Shown: positions 38,639 to 48,012, numbered from the stretch's first letter. The stretch is DNA of 64,000 nt from Arcicella sp040387735 (GCA_040387735.1 JAZKDE010000022.1:1-64000); one strand, 5' to 3'. Notes: generated from the letters alone by a model not told the origin. Made by a program: numbers and translations.

Positions 38639-38673
38639 AAAAAGCGTCAGTCGAAATTCGACTGACGCTTTTT
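38639..38673. terminator. Bidirectional terminator between the cargo gene and the helicase gene
   Basis: A 17-base-pair stem (AAAAAGCGTCAGTCGAA with its inverse) with a single-base loop between convergent genes; A/T runs at both ends let it stop transcription both ways. Confidence 0.92.
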
Positions 38674-38715
38674 AACTTAAATATTGAGAATCAAACATTC
38701 TCGTTATTCTATTAC

Positions 38716-40608
38716 TTATGCTGGTTTAGCAATCTCAACGTTCACACGTTTTCCTTTGATTGAAGCACCTTCCATACGATTCAAAACAGTAGTTGCATAT
38801 TCAGTTGGAACATCAACAAATGTATATTTATCAAAAATATTGATTTGTCCTAACGTGTTTCCTGGAATTCCAGATTCACCCGCAAATGCACCTACGATAT
38901 TAGCAGGAGAAATTTTCTCGTCAAAACCAATATTTACAAACATTCTTACCATGTTAGCATCCTGACGGTACGGCTTGCCCGCTTTGTCAGTACGAGGTCC
39001 TCTATCCTCTGTTGAACGCTGACGGTCATTTGAACGACCACCAACTGCAGAACGAGAATCAGAACGCTCAAAACGACCACCCGTTGCTGGGCGAGAATCA
39101 GAACGCTCGAAACGTCCTCCACCAGAATCTCTTCCGCCATCACGGCTTCCGAAACGTCCACCAGCATCTCTTCCGTCACGACTTCCAAAACGGTCTCCGC
39201 TGCTTCCACGACCACCATCACGACTTCCGAAACGGTCATTGCTACGTGAGTCATTTCTACGTCCACGATCACTATCTCCTTCTAAATTCTCATCAGCGAA
39301 TTCATTTTTTGCAACGCCCATTGTCATTTTAACTAAGGCCGCAACAATTTGTTCGTTAGAGAAACCAGCGTGTGTTAATGAACCATAAACATCACCGAAA
39401 AGAGCTAAATCATCTTCTTGAATAGCATTTTGTACTCTTTCGATAAACATTCCTTTTTTCACACCAACTACGTCAGAGAACGAAGGAATAACACCTTTGT
39501 CAATTTTAACTTTGGTATAATTCATGATGTCTCTCAAACGGTTACGTTCTGCACCCACAACGAATGTATAGGCTTTACCAGACTTACCAGCACGACCTGT
39601 ACGACCGATACGGTGTACATAATATTCTTCATCTAAAGGAATATCGTAATTGAAAACTGCATCAATATCATTTACGTCAATACCACGAGCAGCAACGTCA
39701 GTAGCAACCAAAATAGTTACTGCACCTGAACGGAATTTTGCCATTACGTTTGTACGTTGAGCCTGGCGTAAATCTCCGTGAAGACCTTCAGCAGCGTATC
39801 CTCTCAATATCAATTCTTCTACAACTTCATCAACTCTTTTCTTCTGGTTACAGAAAATCAAAGCTAATTTCACGCCATAAAAATCCATCAAACGAGTCAT
39901 TACTTCCATTTTCGCCTTGCCTTTTACATCAAAATATAATTGTTCGATGTTAGCATTAGTGATTTCGTTTTTAACAACTTTCACTAATTTAGGGTCATTT
40001 TGGTAACGAGCTGTAAGTGCCATAATTGGCTTAGACATCGTTGCCGAGAAGAATACCGTTTGACGGTCTTCGTTAGTTTCTTGCAAAATGCTTTCGATGT
40101 CATCACGGAATCCCATATCGAGCATTTCGTCAGCTTCATCAAGCACTGCCATTTTAACATTCTCTAATTTCAAAGCACGTCTCTCAATCAAGTCAATTAC
40201 ACGTCCAGGCGTACCTACAACGATGTTTGCTCCTGCTTTTAAAGACTTTATCTGACGGTCGATTGAATCTCCACCAAAAACAGTAGTAACCCAAACACCT
40301 TTTTTGTACTTAGATAATTTCTTAATTTCTTCGGTAACTTGAACCGCTAATTCACGAGTTGGACACAATACCAAACCTTGAACATACTTTTCAAAAGGGA
40401 TAATTTTGTCAATCATCGGAATCCCGAAAGCGGCAGTTTTACCTGTACCCGTTTGAGCTTGTCCGATAACATCACGACCTTCCAACAAATAAGGGATTGC
40501 TTCCGATTGGATTGGTGAAGCTGTTTCAAAGCCCATATCCAATACGGCTTTTTTAATATCTTCCGACACGGGAAGTTCGTCAAATCTTAATCTTGCGATT
40601 TCACTCAT
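38716..40608 (-). CDS. deaD: DEAD-box RNA helicase (DeaD/CsdA type) with RNA-binding C-terminus
   Basis: From ATG 40608 the protein has 630 residues. It has motifs AQTGTGKTAAFG, PTRELA, DEAD, SAT and HRIGRTGR. A low-complexity Arg/Gly/Ser/Asp region of about 110 residues follows (FGSRDGGR repeats). A DbpA-like RNA-recognition domain ends it (MVRMFVNIGFDEKISPANIVGAFAGE). Such helicases unwind rRNA and mRNA, typically at low temperature. The ATG 18 bases upstream (MWRRKI) adds residues before the Q-motif and is less likely. A long leader (about 290 bases) precedes it. The gene symbol reflects family, not proven orthology. Confidence 0.9.
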   Translation of the reverse strand: MSEIARLRFDELPVSEDIKKAVLDMGFETASPIQSEAIPYLLEGRDVIGQAQTGTGKTAAFGIPMIDKIIPFEKYVQGLVLCPTRELAVQVTEEIKKLSKYKKGVWVTTVFGGDSIDRQIKSLKAGANIVVGTPGRVIDLIERRALKLENVKMAVLDEADEMLDMGFRDDIESILQETNEDRQTVFFSATMSKPIMALTARYQNDPKLVKVVKNEITNANIEQLYFDVKGKAKMEVMTRLMDFYGVKLALIFCNQKKRVDEVVEELILRGYAAEGLHGDLRQAQRTNVMAKFRSGAVTILVATDVAARGIDVNDIDAVFNYDIPLDEEYYVHRIGRTGRAGKSGKAYTFVVGAERNRLRDIMNYTKVKIDKGVIPSFSDVVGVKKGMFIERVQNAIQEDDLALFGDVYGSLTHAGFSNEQIVAALVKMTMGVAKNEFADENLEGDSDRGRRNDSRSNDRFGSRDGGRGSSGDRFGSRDGRDAGGRFGSRDGGRDSGGGRFERSDSRPATGGRFERSDSRSAVGGRSNDRQRSTEDRGPRTDKAGKPYRQDANMVRMFVNIGFDEKISPANIVGAFAGESGIPGNTLGQINIFDKYTFVDVPTEYATTVLNRMEGASIKGKRVNVEIAKPA

Positions 40609-40898
40609 AATTTTTCGACGCCACATCTAACGACATGAAGAATAATTAGGGCATCGGCATGATGCTCCATTCGTTTGCTGCGACTAATTGTTAATTGATT
40701 TGTAATAATTTGCTTTAATGATGCCCGAACATCCGTTAAAGCTCTGGGAGACCGACTTGAGGAGTTATGAGTTATAAGTTGTAAGTTATGAGTTGAATTT
40801 GCAACTGAACTTTGAACTTTAAACAAAACCTCTCTTAGAAGAAGTGTTTCGTGCCAACGAAACAAACACAGAGACGTGCGGATGTTTTTTGTACTAAT
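40609..40898 (-). promoter_or_regulatory. Long structured 5' leader of the DEAD-box helicase mRNA
   Basis: The predicted transcript has about 290 untranslated bases. They include a hairpin (GTTTCGT-TGGC-ACGAAAC, 40846-40863), a stretch of short repeated words related to GTTATGA and GTTATAA (40756-40800) and a small GCATC..GATGC hairpin near the start codon (about 40645-40661). Long leaders are typical of cold-shock helicase mRNAs, where they control decay and translation; that role here is inference. Confidence 0.55.
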
Positions 40899-40904
40899 TT
40901 TCCA

Positions 40905-40935
40905 CAAAGGTACGTCAATCTTTTGTATTCGCAAA
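40905..40935 (-). promoter_or_regulatory. Consensus promoter of the DEAD-box helicase gene
   Basis: On the minus strand TTTG (40935-40932), 19 bases, then TACCTTTG (40912-40905), an exact match to TTTG-N19-TAnnTTTG. Predicted transcription start is near 40898. Confidence 0.75.
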
Positions 40936-41044
40936 TTTATTTGGATTATTTTTAGAAAATAAAAATAAGTTAACCATCCTACGGAACAATTAAATCGGGT
41001 ATTTTAAAGAATTGACGCTAATTAGTTTGTAAAAGTATTTTGTA

Positions 41045-41082
41045 AAAATCGTCGTAGTTTGGATAACACTCAAACTACGACG
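41045..41082 (-). terminator. Terminator of the beta-lactamase gene
   Basis: CGTCGTAGTTTG (41050-41061) pairs perfectly with CAAACTACGACG (41071-41082) and is followed on the minus strand by ATTTTTAC. It is about 57 bases past the stop codon. Confidence 0.75.
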
Positions 41083-41138
41083 AGTGAATTATTAAATGTC
41101 ACTTAAAAATTAGATTCGAAATGAGTAATAGAAAATCA

Positions 41139-42032
41139 TCATTTTCCCGAATAATAATCCCAAGCCGCTTTTGAGATTTCAGCAATAACACGGTCGTTTG
41201 TTTTTTCATCTTCTTTAGAATTACACACAAAAACAGAAATGGCAAATTGTTTTCCACTTGGTAATTTTATAATCCCAATATCATTAGTTGCCCCTGTAAG
41301 TCCTTCTTTGTTAGCTCCTGAAAAACCCGTTTTATGGCCTACAATAACATCTTTTGGCAAAAAGCCTTTAATTTTATTCGGACCTGTGGTAGTTTCCACC
41401 ATAATCTTCCAAAGAAAATCTTGGCTACTTTTAGATAAAATCTTCTTACGGTAAAACTTTTCGAGCAGTTTAGTCGCAGCAAATGGCGTACTCCAATTGG
41501 TATATTGTACATTCCAATCCTTGTGCATTTCCTCTTCGGTTGCCACAATAGCAACATCCTTAATACCCAGATTATGGATATACTGATTTATTTTTTGGGG
41601 ACCACCCAACAATCGAAACAAGATATCACAGCCATTATTATCGCTTTGAGAAACGGTATAACTTATAATTTCGCTGAGCGGAATCTCAACATTTCCTGCT
41701 GGATACTTATCTCTCAGCGGACTCCAAGTATCGGGTAATAAATCTGTTTTTGTAAGGTAAATTTTCTGATTTAAAGATAATTTACCGGCATCCACTTGAT
41801 TAAGAACGGCAAAAGCAAGGTGAAATTTATAGACACTTTGCATCGGAAAATGAAAATCGTTGTTATAGGTTAAAGTATCCTTATTTTCAAAGTCTAAAAT
41901 GGCAACCCCAATCGTGGCTTGCTTAGATTTGACAATTTCAGCAATCTTATTTCTTAATAAATTGGTCTGAGAATACCCACAACAAATGGGAAAATGAATG
42001 GCTAAAAATAAAAGTATAGTTCTGTACGTCAT
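41139..42032 (-). CDS. Class A beta-lactamase (subclass A2-like)
   Basis: This 297-residue secreted enzyme hydrolyses beta-lactams. All active-site elements are present and fall at canonical-looking numbers: S66-V-Y-K69, S130-D131-N132, E166 in the omega region (ATEEEMHKDW) and K234-T235-G236. The omega region EEEMHKDWNVQYTNW resembles the CfxA/PER/VEB (A2) group common in Bacteroidota. A signal peptide covers about residues 1-22. No regulator or mobile element is adjacent, so it appears to be an intrinsic chromosomal gene. Confidence 0.92.
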   Translation of the reverse strand: MTYRTILLFLAIHFPICCGYSQTNLLRNKIAEIVKSKQATIGVAILDFENKDTLTYNNDFHFPMQSVYKFHLAFAVLNQVDAGKLSLNQKIYLTKTDLLPDTWSPLRDKYPAGNVEIPLSEIISYTVSQSDNNGCDILFRLLGGPQKINQYIHNLGIKDVAIVATEEEMHKDWNVQYTNWSTPFAATKLLEKFYRKKILSKSSQDFLWKIMVETTTGPNKIKGFLPKDVIVGHKTGFSGANKEGLTGATNDIGIIKLPSGKQFAISVFVCNSKEDEKTNDRVIAEISKAAWDYYSGK

Positions 42033-42253
42033 CTGATTTTGGCTCTGGGTTTGAAGGTTAAATTTATGCTTTTAAATGGATAAATAGTATTTTCTTTAAT
42101 TCATTCCAAAGATAATAAAATCAACAAAAATGGTTGACCACTTGCCCAAAATATAAGTATTTACAAAGAAAATAAAACTGTAAATCAGTATAAGATTGGT
42201 CAAGGTTTTTAAAACTATCCCGTAATTTTAATTGAATAAAAGCACATCAATTT

Positions 42254-43098
42254 ATGAAAAAACGCATAAGCTTTCTGGGTACACTTATTTTTATCTCCCT
42301 GATAACGAGTCATNNNNNNNNNNTGCTCAAAAAGCATTTAAAGTTATTGCATTTTATACCGCAAAAAACGACCAAGCTCACATCAGTTTTGTACATGAAG
42401 CCAACAAATGGTTTCCGAAAATGGCGAAAAAACATCATTTCTCCTACGACTCAACCAATAATTGGAATAACTTAAACAAGGACTTTCTCGCTCAATATCA
42501 AGTTGTACTTTTTTTAGATACTCGACCCGAGGAAATTACGCAAAGAAAAGCATTTGAAGAATATATGAACAATGGCGGAGCTTGGATTGGTTTTCACTTT
42601 GCAGGATTTGCCCTTGATAATTCTACTTATCCGCAAAATTGGAATTGGTATCACAATCAATTTTTAGGTTCTGGCGAATATAAAAGCAATACTTGGCGAC
42701 CAACTTCTGCTATTTTACGAGTAGAAGAATCACAAATGGTTGCGACCCAAAATTTACCAAAAACCTTCAAATCATCGCCAAATGAGTGGTATTGCTGGAA
42801 AAATGATTTACGGGCAAATCCTGATATTAAAATTTTATTATCAATTGACTCAACGAGTTTCCCTTTAGGCACTGGCCCCAAGCCCCATGAAATTTGGCAC
42901 AGTGGTTATTATCCTGTGGCTTGGACGAACAAAAAGTACAAGATGATTTATCTCAATATGGGGCATAACGACATTGATTACGAACATAAAACCAATAAAG
43001 AATTATCTTTTCAGTTTGAAAACGAGATTCAAAATAGATTTTTGATAAATAGTTTACTCTGGTTGGGGAAAAGAAAAAATAGAAATTTTAACCGCTGA
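42254..43098 (+). CDS. Secreted ThuA domain protein, interrupted by an assembly gap
   Basis: The start codon is at 42254, giving a signal peptide (MKKRISFLGTLIFISLITS). The ten-N gap at 42314-42323 then breaks the frame. After the gap the ThuA-like domain continues (AFKVIAFYTAKND ... VVLFLDTRPEEITQ ... GGAWIGFHFAGFA ... GYYPVAWTNKKYKMIYLNMGHNDID). The total is about 280 residues. ThuA proteins are class I glutamine-amidotransferase-like and linked to trehalose or other sugar use. The catalytic Cys is not in the usual place, as is normal for this family. A frame beginning upstream at 42232 does not encode the signal peptide. Confidence 0.8.
42314..42323. other. Assembly gap (10 N) in the ThuA-like gene
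   Basis: Ten N right after the signal peptide codons; frame does not match across it. Confidence 0.99.
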
Positions 43099-43227
43099 AA
43101 TAGTACCAATCTAAGAACATTTCGTAATAAAACCAGAAACAGATACAGTTTTGAGAATTTAATTGAAACTTTAATCAATAATTAGCTTCATCATACGTTT
43201 TGACATTAAACTCTTTTGTATTATTCC

Positions 43228-44448
43228 ATGAAAAAACCAATTGTTATATTCTTCTTCTGTTTTACTTCATCAATTTCAAGTTTTAGCCAAGTTTATTCTG
43301 ATTCACTTATAATTAATATTCAAGGCACATTAGGTAAACTTCAAAGTGAAAATGAAAACTTAAGAGGAAGGGTCGAAATGCAGAGTCGTTCTCTGACCGA
43401 TATATCTAAAAATCAATCACTTAGTGACAGAACTAAGTGGGAAAAAATTAAAACTAACTTAGTAAAAAGTACTGAAGTCTATAAGATTTTGAGCGATGAT
43501 ATTATTGACCTTAAATCACAAGTACTCAATCAAGACTATCAGGGTTATATTAAGAAATTGAGTTCCGTAGAAAAAGGTCCATTAGGATTTTCCTTTGAAG
43601 ATGTCATTTTAAAAACGGCTCAAAGTAAAGCTATTTTTAATAAGAAAGAAAAGAATGAACGCTTTATGGGCGTGCTAAAAAGTCTGAAAGATAGTCCAAT
43701 CGTGGGGTTAATTCCCTATGCTTCGCAAGCGGTAAATCTTTCTACGGCGGCGGTAAACGTTGCCTATGCCGCTGGGATGCAAGATAAGAAAGTCAATTTT
43801 GATAAAATCAAAGATTTTGAAAAGGAATTACAACGTTATACTGGGTTCTATAATATGTTGGACAAAGCCAATTTGATGAATACCAATTCGAGTGGGCAAA
43901 CCGTTACGATGTTGGAGGCTTTGCAGTTGGATTTATTGGAAAAATTCAAAAAAGATGCTCAGAAAATTGGGTATAATCCACGAGATATTCGCAATGACGA
44001 ACCTTTGGATGACTATTTTAATTACATGATTGGCGAGTTTTCGAGTGATTTTATGAAGAAACGAATCACTGAAATTGAAGGTAAATATACTTCGAAAGAT
44101 GGCAAAACCAATTTAGGGGAGATGCTCCAAATGGAATTGGACATTCGTCACGTAAACAATAATTTGGATTACGTACAAAGTCTTTGCAATCGTTTTATTG
44201 GTATTCACGACCAATATTTTGATTTTGAAAACCGCTATTTCGACCAAGTAAAACAGGCTATTAACGTCGCAAAAGCAAACAATATCATCGAAGGTGTTGG
44301 AGAAAAACCATCTCAAATGGTTTATGAAGATTTAATGAAAGATTTGGGAGCCAAGAAAAAGAAAAAAGATGCTGCCATCAAATCAAGTATTAATATTAAG
44401 GAATTGAAAGACAAAATTGATTCCGTTGATATTTATAAGATTTTATAG
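43228..44448 (+). CDS. Secreted coiled-coil protein of unknown function
   Basis: The 406-residue protein starts with a signal peptide (KKPIVIFFFCFTSSISSFSQ). It then has long helical stretches rich in Lys, Asp, Leu and Gln (about 25-100 and 230-400) with few prolines, suggesting a coiled-coil or helical bundle. A glycine/alanine-rich middle segment (ASQAVNLSTAAVNVAYAAGM, about 170-190) may insert into or touch a membrane. I do not recognise the family. ATG 43228 is chosen because an upstream TTG at 43216 adds four residues in front of the signal peptide. It ends against a shared terminator. Confidence 0.75.
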   Translation: MKKPIVIFFFCFTSSISSFSQVYSDSLIINIQGTLGKLQSENENLRGRVEMQSRSLTDISKNQSLSDRTKWEKIKTNLVKSTEVYKILSDDIIDLKSQVLNQDYQGYIKKLSSVEKGPLGFSFEDVILKTAQSKAIFNKKEKNERFMGVLKSLKDSPIVGLIPYASQAVNLSTAAVNVAYAAGMQDKKVNFDKIKDFEKELQRYTGFYNMLDKANLMNTNSSGQTVTMLEALQLDLLEKFKKDAQKIGYNPRDIRNDEPLDDYFNYMIGEFSSDFMKKRITEIEGKYTSKDGKTNLGEMLQMELDIRHVNNNLDYVQSLCNRFIGIHDQYFDFENRYFDQVKQAINVAKANNIIEGVGEKPSQMVYEDLMKDLGAKKKKKDAAIKSSINIKELKDKIDSVDIYKIL

Positions 44449-44461
44449 GTTTATTTTTTAA

Positions 44462-44493
44462 CAAAAGACTTCGCTCAAAAACGAAGTCTTTTG
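44462..44493. terminator. Bidirectional terminator between the coiled-coil and collagen-like genes
   Basis: CAAAAGACTTCG pairs perfectly with CGAAGTCTTTTG around an 8-base loop; the genes converge here. Confidence 0.9.
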
Positions 44494-44502
44494 TATTTTC
44501 AA

Positions 44503-45135
44503 TCAATCAGGAATATTATACAAAGCTTTGATGTCTGTATAACTCATCCCTTTTAAACTTTGCATACGTCCACCTGCAACGCTTCCCGGTATAATGATAT
44601 ATCTAAACTGGTGAGAAGTAGCGGGACCACCTGAATACAGATTTTGGTCGCTTACAAATCTGATTTTCAAATTTCCAGCGGTTGGAATAAAACTCCAAAT
44701 ATCACTATTGATTGTCCCTGATTTATAAGTTACCGTATAAGGCAATTGTACAGTGTTATTTTGTAAGCCGAAAGAGGAAGCGTAACCATCTAATTTTGCA
44801 TAGACCAATACAACTCCTTTATTTAAAATATCAGCTGTTATTCCAGTAGCAGGTTTGTCGTAATCAAAATTATCAACACTGAAAATAGATACTTTTGTCC
44901 AGGGGCTTGGCGTAAACCACGCAGAGTAAATGACATTGGCACTTCCCGTAGCACCAGTAGCTCCTGTCGCACCAGTGGCACCCGTAGCACCTGTCGCTCC
45001 CGTTGCACCATTCGTACCATTAGCTCCTGTTGCACCAGTATCTCCTTTTGGCCCAACATCTCCTTGTTTACAAGACCATACAAAAACGAATGAAAGTAAA
45101 ATTAAAATGCGGAATGATTGTGTTAAATTTTTCAT
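44503..45135 (-). CDS. Lipoprotein with collagen-like Gly-X-Y repeats
   Basis: The 210-residue protein has a lipoprotein signal with lipid-attachment Cys22 (FVWSCKQG). A run of 14 Gly-X-Y triplets (residues 25-66) follows, mostly Gly-Ala-Thr, then a 140-residue beta-rich C-terminal domain. It would be anchored in a membrane, with a short triple-helical stalk and a globular tip. No tip function is recognised. The 9-base tandem repeats in the DNA (44935-45050) can slip and change stalk length. The predicted stalk is short next to other bacterial collagens. Confidence 0.82.
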   Translation of the reverse strand: MKNLTQSFRILILLSFVFVWSCKQGDVGPKGDTGATGANGTNGATGATGATGATGATGATGATGSANVIYSAWFTPSPWTKVSIFSVDNFDYDKPATGITADILNKGVVLVYAKLDGYASSFGLQNNTVQLPYTVTYKSGTINSDIWSFIPTAGNLKIRFVSDQNLYSGGPATSHQFRYIIIPGSVAGGRMQSLKGMSYTDIKALYNIPD

Positions 45136-45297
45136 GTCAGAAATAATTATAAAGTGTTAAAGAATAAATGATTGATTCAAAATTATATTGATTCTCAGCG
45201 ATTTGATTAGCATAAATGAGTAATCGGTACATTATTGAGTTTATGGTATCGAATCTTGAGTATTCGGTAGTTTTACGAAAAAATATTATCTTTACAA

Positions 45298-46482
45298 ATG
45301 GAAAAACAGTCCTCTATTTATACCACTCAATTTTGGTTGCTATGTTTAAGTAACTTCCTTTTCTCTGCCAGTTTTCAAATGATGATTCCTGAACTACCCG
45401 ACTATTTGAAAAGTATGGGCGGCAAAGAATATATTGGATATATTATCGCATTATTTACTTTGACAGCAGGTTTTGCTCGTCCTTTTTCTGGAAAATTAAC
45501 GGATACTATCGGGCGTGTACCCATTATGGCAATCGGCTCAATTGTCTGTTTTATTTGCAGTGGTATTTATCCATTTGTACATACCGTTTTCGGATTTTTA
45601 TTGCTTAGATTCTTACACGGTTTTTCAACGGGAACAAAACCTACCGCAACCTCCGCTTACGTGGCCGATATTATTCCCGAAGACCGTCGGGGAGAAGCAC
45701 AGGGAATGTTGGGAATTTTTACGGCGACAGGAATGTCTATTGGGCCAACGATTGGGAGCTATTTAGTAGTATTAACCTCGCTCAATTTTATGTTTTTTAC
45801 CTCCTCAGCTTTCGCTCTTGGTTCGATATTGATATTACTAAATATGAAGGAAACCTTACCCAAAGAACACAAACAGCCTTTTTCTTTCAAATTATTTAAA
45901 ATTGGTTGGGCAGATGTTTTTGAACCACGAGTACTTCCTGCATTTTTAGTGATGATTTTAGTTTCGTTTTCTTCGGGTGTATTACTTACGCTCGTGCCAG
46001 ACCAAACCAAATTATTGGGTTTGACCAACAAAGGAATATTCTTTACCATTTATACCATTGCCTCCTTGTCTGTGCGATTATTTTTCGCCAAAAGTTCCGA
46101 TAAATACGGTAGAATCCCAATCTTAATGATATCGTCTGGAATCTTAATTATCTCAATGTTACTCTGTGTATCAACCCATTCAGTTTGGATTTTTGTCTTG
46201 GGAGCGATTTTATTTGGATTTTCTTGGGGATTCAACACACCAACTTTAATGGCTTGGACAGTAGATTTATCGCACGAAAATTATCGTGGAAGAGCTGTCG
46301 CCACTACCTATATTGCCCTCGAAGCAGGCATTGGAATTGGAGCTTTATTTGCAGGTTATTTGTACAAAGGAAAAATCGAAAACATGGCTATCCCATATTA
46401 TCTATCGGCATTTTTGGCGTTTGTTTCTTTTGTGTATTTATGGAAGAAGTCGAGGGAACTAAAACCATTTAATTCCCTTTAA
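45298..46482 (+). CDS. MFS transporter, drug/metabolite exporter type
   Basis: The 394-residue membrane protein has about twelve segments and MFS motif A twice: GFARPFSGKLTDTIGRVP in the first half and RLFFAKSSDKYGRIP in the second. The motif C-like GIFTATGMSIGPTIGSYL is present, as in proton-driven exporters. Substrate is unknown. A box TATCTTTA close to the start codon is one mismatch from the -7 consensus. The 3' end overlaps the convergent hydratase gene by 14 bases, a tight arrangement with no terminator between. Confidence 0.88.
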   Translation: MEKQSSIYTTQFWLLCLSNFLFSASFQMMIPELPDYLKSMGGKEYIGYIIALFTLTAGFARPFSGKLTDTIGRVPIMAIGSIVCFICSGIYPFVHTVFGFLLLRFLHGFSTGTKPTATSAYVADIIPEDRRGEAQGMLGIFTATGMSIGPTIGSYLVVLTSLNFMFFTSSAFALGSILILLNMKETLPKEHKQPFSFKLFKIGWADVFEPRVLPAFLVMILVSFSSGVLLTLVPDQTKLLGLTNKGIFFTIYTIASLSVRLFFAKSSDKYGRIPILMISSGILIISMLLCVSTHSVWIFVLGAILFGFSWGFNTPTLMAWTVDLSHENYRGRAVATTYIALEAGIGIGALFAGYLYKGKIENMAIPYYLSAFLAFVSFVYLWKKSRELKPFNSL

Positions 46483-47248
46483 AACTTGGAGATTTCTTTT
46501 GTAAAAAAGAAGAAACACCTTCTAAAAAATCATTGGTTTGTCCCGCAATATCTTGGTTTTGAGCCTCTAATTCCAACATTTGTTCCAAATTTGAGTAATA
46601 AGATTGATTCAAAACTTTTTTGATTAGTCCAATGGCTTGGGTAGCTCCTTTAGCATACATTTTTGCGGTTTGGGCAACAACAATATCCAATTCATCTTGC
46701 GGAACAACTTTACTAACTAAACCCAATGCTAAACATTCCTGAGCCTCTACAATTCTACCTGTAGAAGCCAATTCAAATGCTTTTTGCGAACCAATTAATC
46801 TTGGCAAAAAGAAGGAAGAACCTGCATCAATAATTAATCCGATATTTACAAAAATTTGGGACATTCTTGCATTTTCAGCGGCAATAATTACATCACAAGA
46901 CAAGGCTAACGAACACCCCGCTCCCGCTGCAATACCATTTAATCGGCAAATGACTGGCTTTTGTAGATTCCTGATTGACAATATCATCGGATTATAATTC
47001 TTTCTTAACGACTCCCCTAAACTGGTAGCTCCACCCAATCCATTTTTCAAGTCTGCTCCCGAAGAAAATGCTTTATCACCCGAACCCGTGAGGACAACAA
47101 CTCGAACCTCGGTATCTTCACCTGCTTGGGTAAAAGCCTTCGTGATTTCTTGAATTAAGTCAGGACTGAGTGCATTATAAACTTCTGGGCGATTGAGCAT
47201 TATTGTACAAATGCCGTTCTTAATTTCGTAAAGTAAATGATTAAACAT
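46469..47248 (-). CDS. Enoyl-CoA hydratase/isomerase family protein
   Basis: This 259-residue crotonase-fold enzyme adds water to, or isomerises, enoyl-CoA, as in fatty-acid or phenylacetate breakdown. The oxyanion motifs are AFSSGADLKNG and NGIAAGAGCSLALSCDVIIA. The Glu at the usual catalytic position after GAGCS is not evident, while Asp in LIIDAGSSFFLPRLIG matches the PaaG group, so isomerase/PaaG-like activity is a reasonable alternative. It starts 31 bases after the PAP2-like gene and may share its transcript. Confidence 0.88.
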   Translation of the reverse strand: MFNHLLYEIKNGICTIMLNRPEVYNALSPDLIQEITKAFTQAGEDTEVRVVVLTGSGDKAFSSGADLKNGLGGATSLGESLRKNYNPMILSIRNLQKPVICRLNGIAAGAGCSLALSCDVIIAAENARMSQIFVNIGLIIDAGSSFFLPRLIGSQKAFELASTGRIVEAQECLALGLVSKVVPQDELDIVVAQTAKMYAKGATQAIGLIKKVLNQSYYSNLEQMLELEAQNQDIAGQTNDFLEGVSSFLQKKSPSFKGN

Positions 47249-47279
47249 TGTTTTTGTTGTTGAAGAAAAGTGAAATATG

Positions 47280-47936
47280 CTAAAGATAATCTATCAAAAG
47301 TACAACCGATAAACTCACGGTTAAACCTAAAATAGAACCCGCAATTATTTGAGATGGCGTGTGAGCGTTGAGATGCAAACGTGCCGACAATAGAAATCCT
47401 GCGATTAAAATAACAGCCAAAATTGGATAGAAAAGTTCATTAGTACCGTACTTTATTGCAATACCAAGTAACGCTCCCACCATTCCGTTTACACCAACTG
47501 CATGAGCTGATATTTTCCAGTATAAACTAATGACCGCTACTGCACCAATGGAAAAAGCAATGCCCGTAATAATCAGAGCAACTTCTGGAAATTGACGAAG
47601 TTTAAGTGTAAAGAAAGTCGCAACAAAAGTATAAATTGCTACCGTTACTAAATAGGGAATTCGTCTATCTGCCAGTGTTTCCATGCGTAAATCACCCACA
47701 AAACCAAAACGGTGCAAGGCATAAATACTGAAAACTGGTAACACAAAAGTTTGAAGAAATATCAAAAGTAAAAGCCCCATTTTTAGGCTCATCATACCCA
47801 CACGAGCTTCCCCATTAAATAATTCAAGATTTTGAATTGATTCTGGTGCGAGGTAAAACAAAATGGCAAATATGATTGTAGGCATCAACAATGGATGCAA
47901 CAAAGCGGAGAGAAATTGGGCAAAACGAGTAGTCAA
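47280..47936 (-). CDS. PAP2-superfamily membrane phosphatase-like protein
   Basis: The 218-residue protein has about six membrane segments and a divergent PAP2 triad: DRRIPY for the first motif, SAHAVGVNG for the PSGH motif, and SARLHLNAHTPSQIIAG for the third. It may dephosphorylate lipid carriers such as undecaprenyl pyrophosphate. Departures from the consensus (SAH for PSGH, Gln for Asp) make activity uncertain. It heads a two-gene unit with the hydratase. Confidence 0.78.
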   Translation of the reverse strand: MTTRFAQFLSALLHPLLMPTIIFAILFYLAPESIQNLELFNGEARVGMMSLKMGLLLLIFLQTFVLPVFSIYALHRFGFVGDLRMETLADRRIPYLVTVAIYTFVATFFTLKLRQFPEVALIITGIAFSIGAVAVISLYWKISAHAVGVNGMVGALLGIAIKYGTNELFYPILAVILIAGFLLSARLHLNAHTPSQIIAGSILGLTVSLSVVLLIDYL

Positions 47937-47959
47937 TTCAGTAAACAGTTAGCAGTGAA

Positions 47960-48001
47960 CAATTAGCAGTAATTAGTTAATTTCCTGATTACTGCTAATT
48001 G
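47960..48001. repeat. Inverted repeat pair built of AATTAGCAGT words
   Basis: CAATTAGCAGTAAT (47960-47973) is perfectly inverted at 47988-48001. An outer pair, AACAGTTAGC at 47944-47953 and its inverse at 48092-48101, brackets it. A partial direct copy of the TTTCCTGATT word lies near 48080. This looks like an intergenic palindromic repeat family. Confidence 0.6.
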
Positions 48002-48012
48002 CAAATTACACA

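Noticed and set aside
40846..40863. Sigma-54 promoter (TTGGCACG on the minus strand) in the helicase leader
   Set aside because: The -12 half is absent, and the word is explained by a hairpin (GTTTCGT-TGGC-ACGAAAC) inside the transcript of a perfect standard promoter.
40605..40934. A 109-codon open frame upstream of the DEAD-box helicase
   Set aside because: It overlaps the helicase promoter and leader, and its composition is low-complexity from repeated words; no homologue-like features.
41139..42032. Acquired (mobile) beta-lactamase
   Set aside because: No insertion sequence, integron or transposase is near and base use resembles its neighbours; an intrinsic gene is more likely.
42232..43098. 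ThuA-like gene starting at 42232
   Set aside because: The frame from 42232 lacks a signal peptide, whereas ATG 42254 gives an excellent one; the two appear joined only because the gap is set to ten N.
44930..45160. Plus-strand open frame opposite the collagen-like repeats
   Set aside because: It reads as Pro-Val-Ala repeats only because it is antisense to the Gly-Ala-Thr codons of the real gene.
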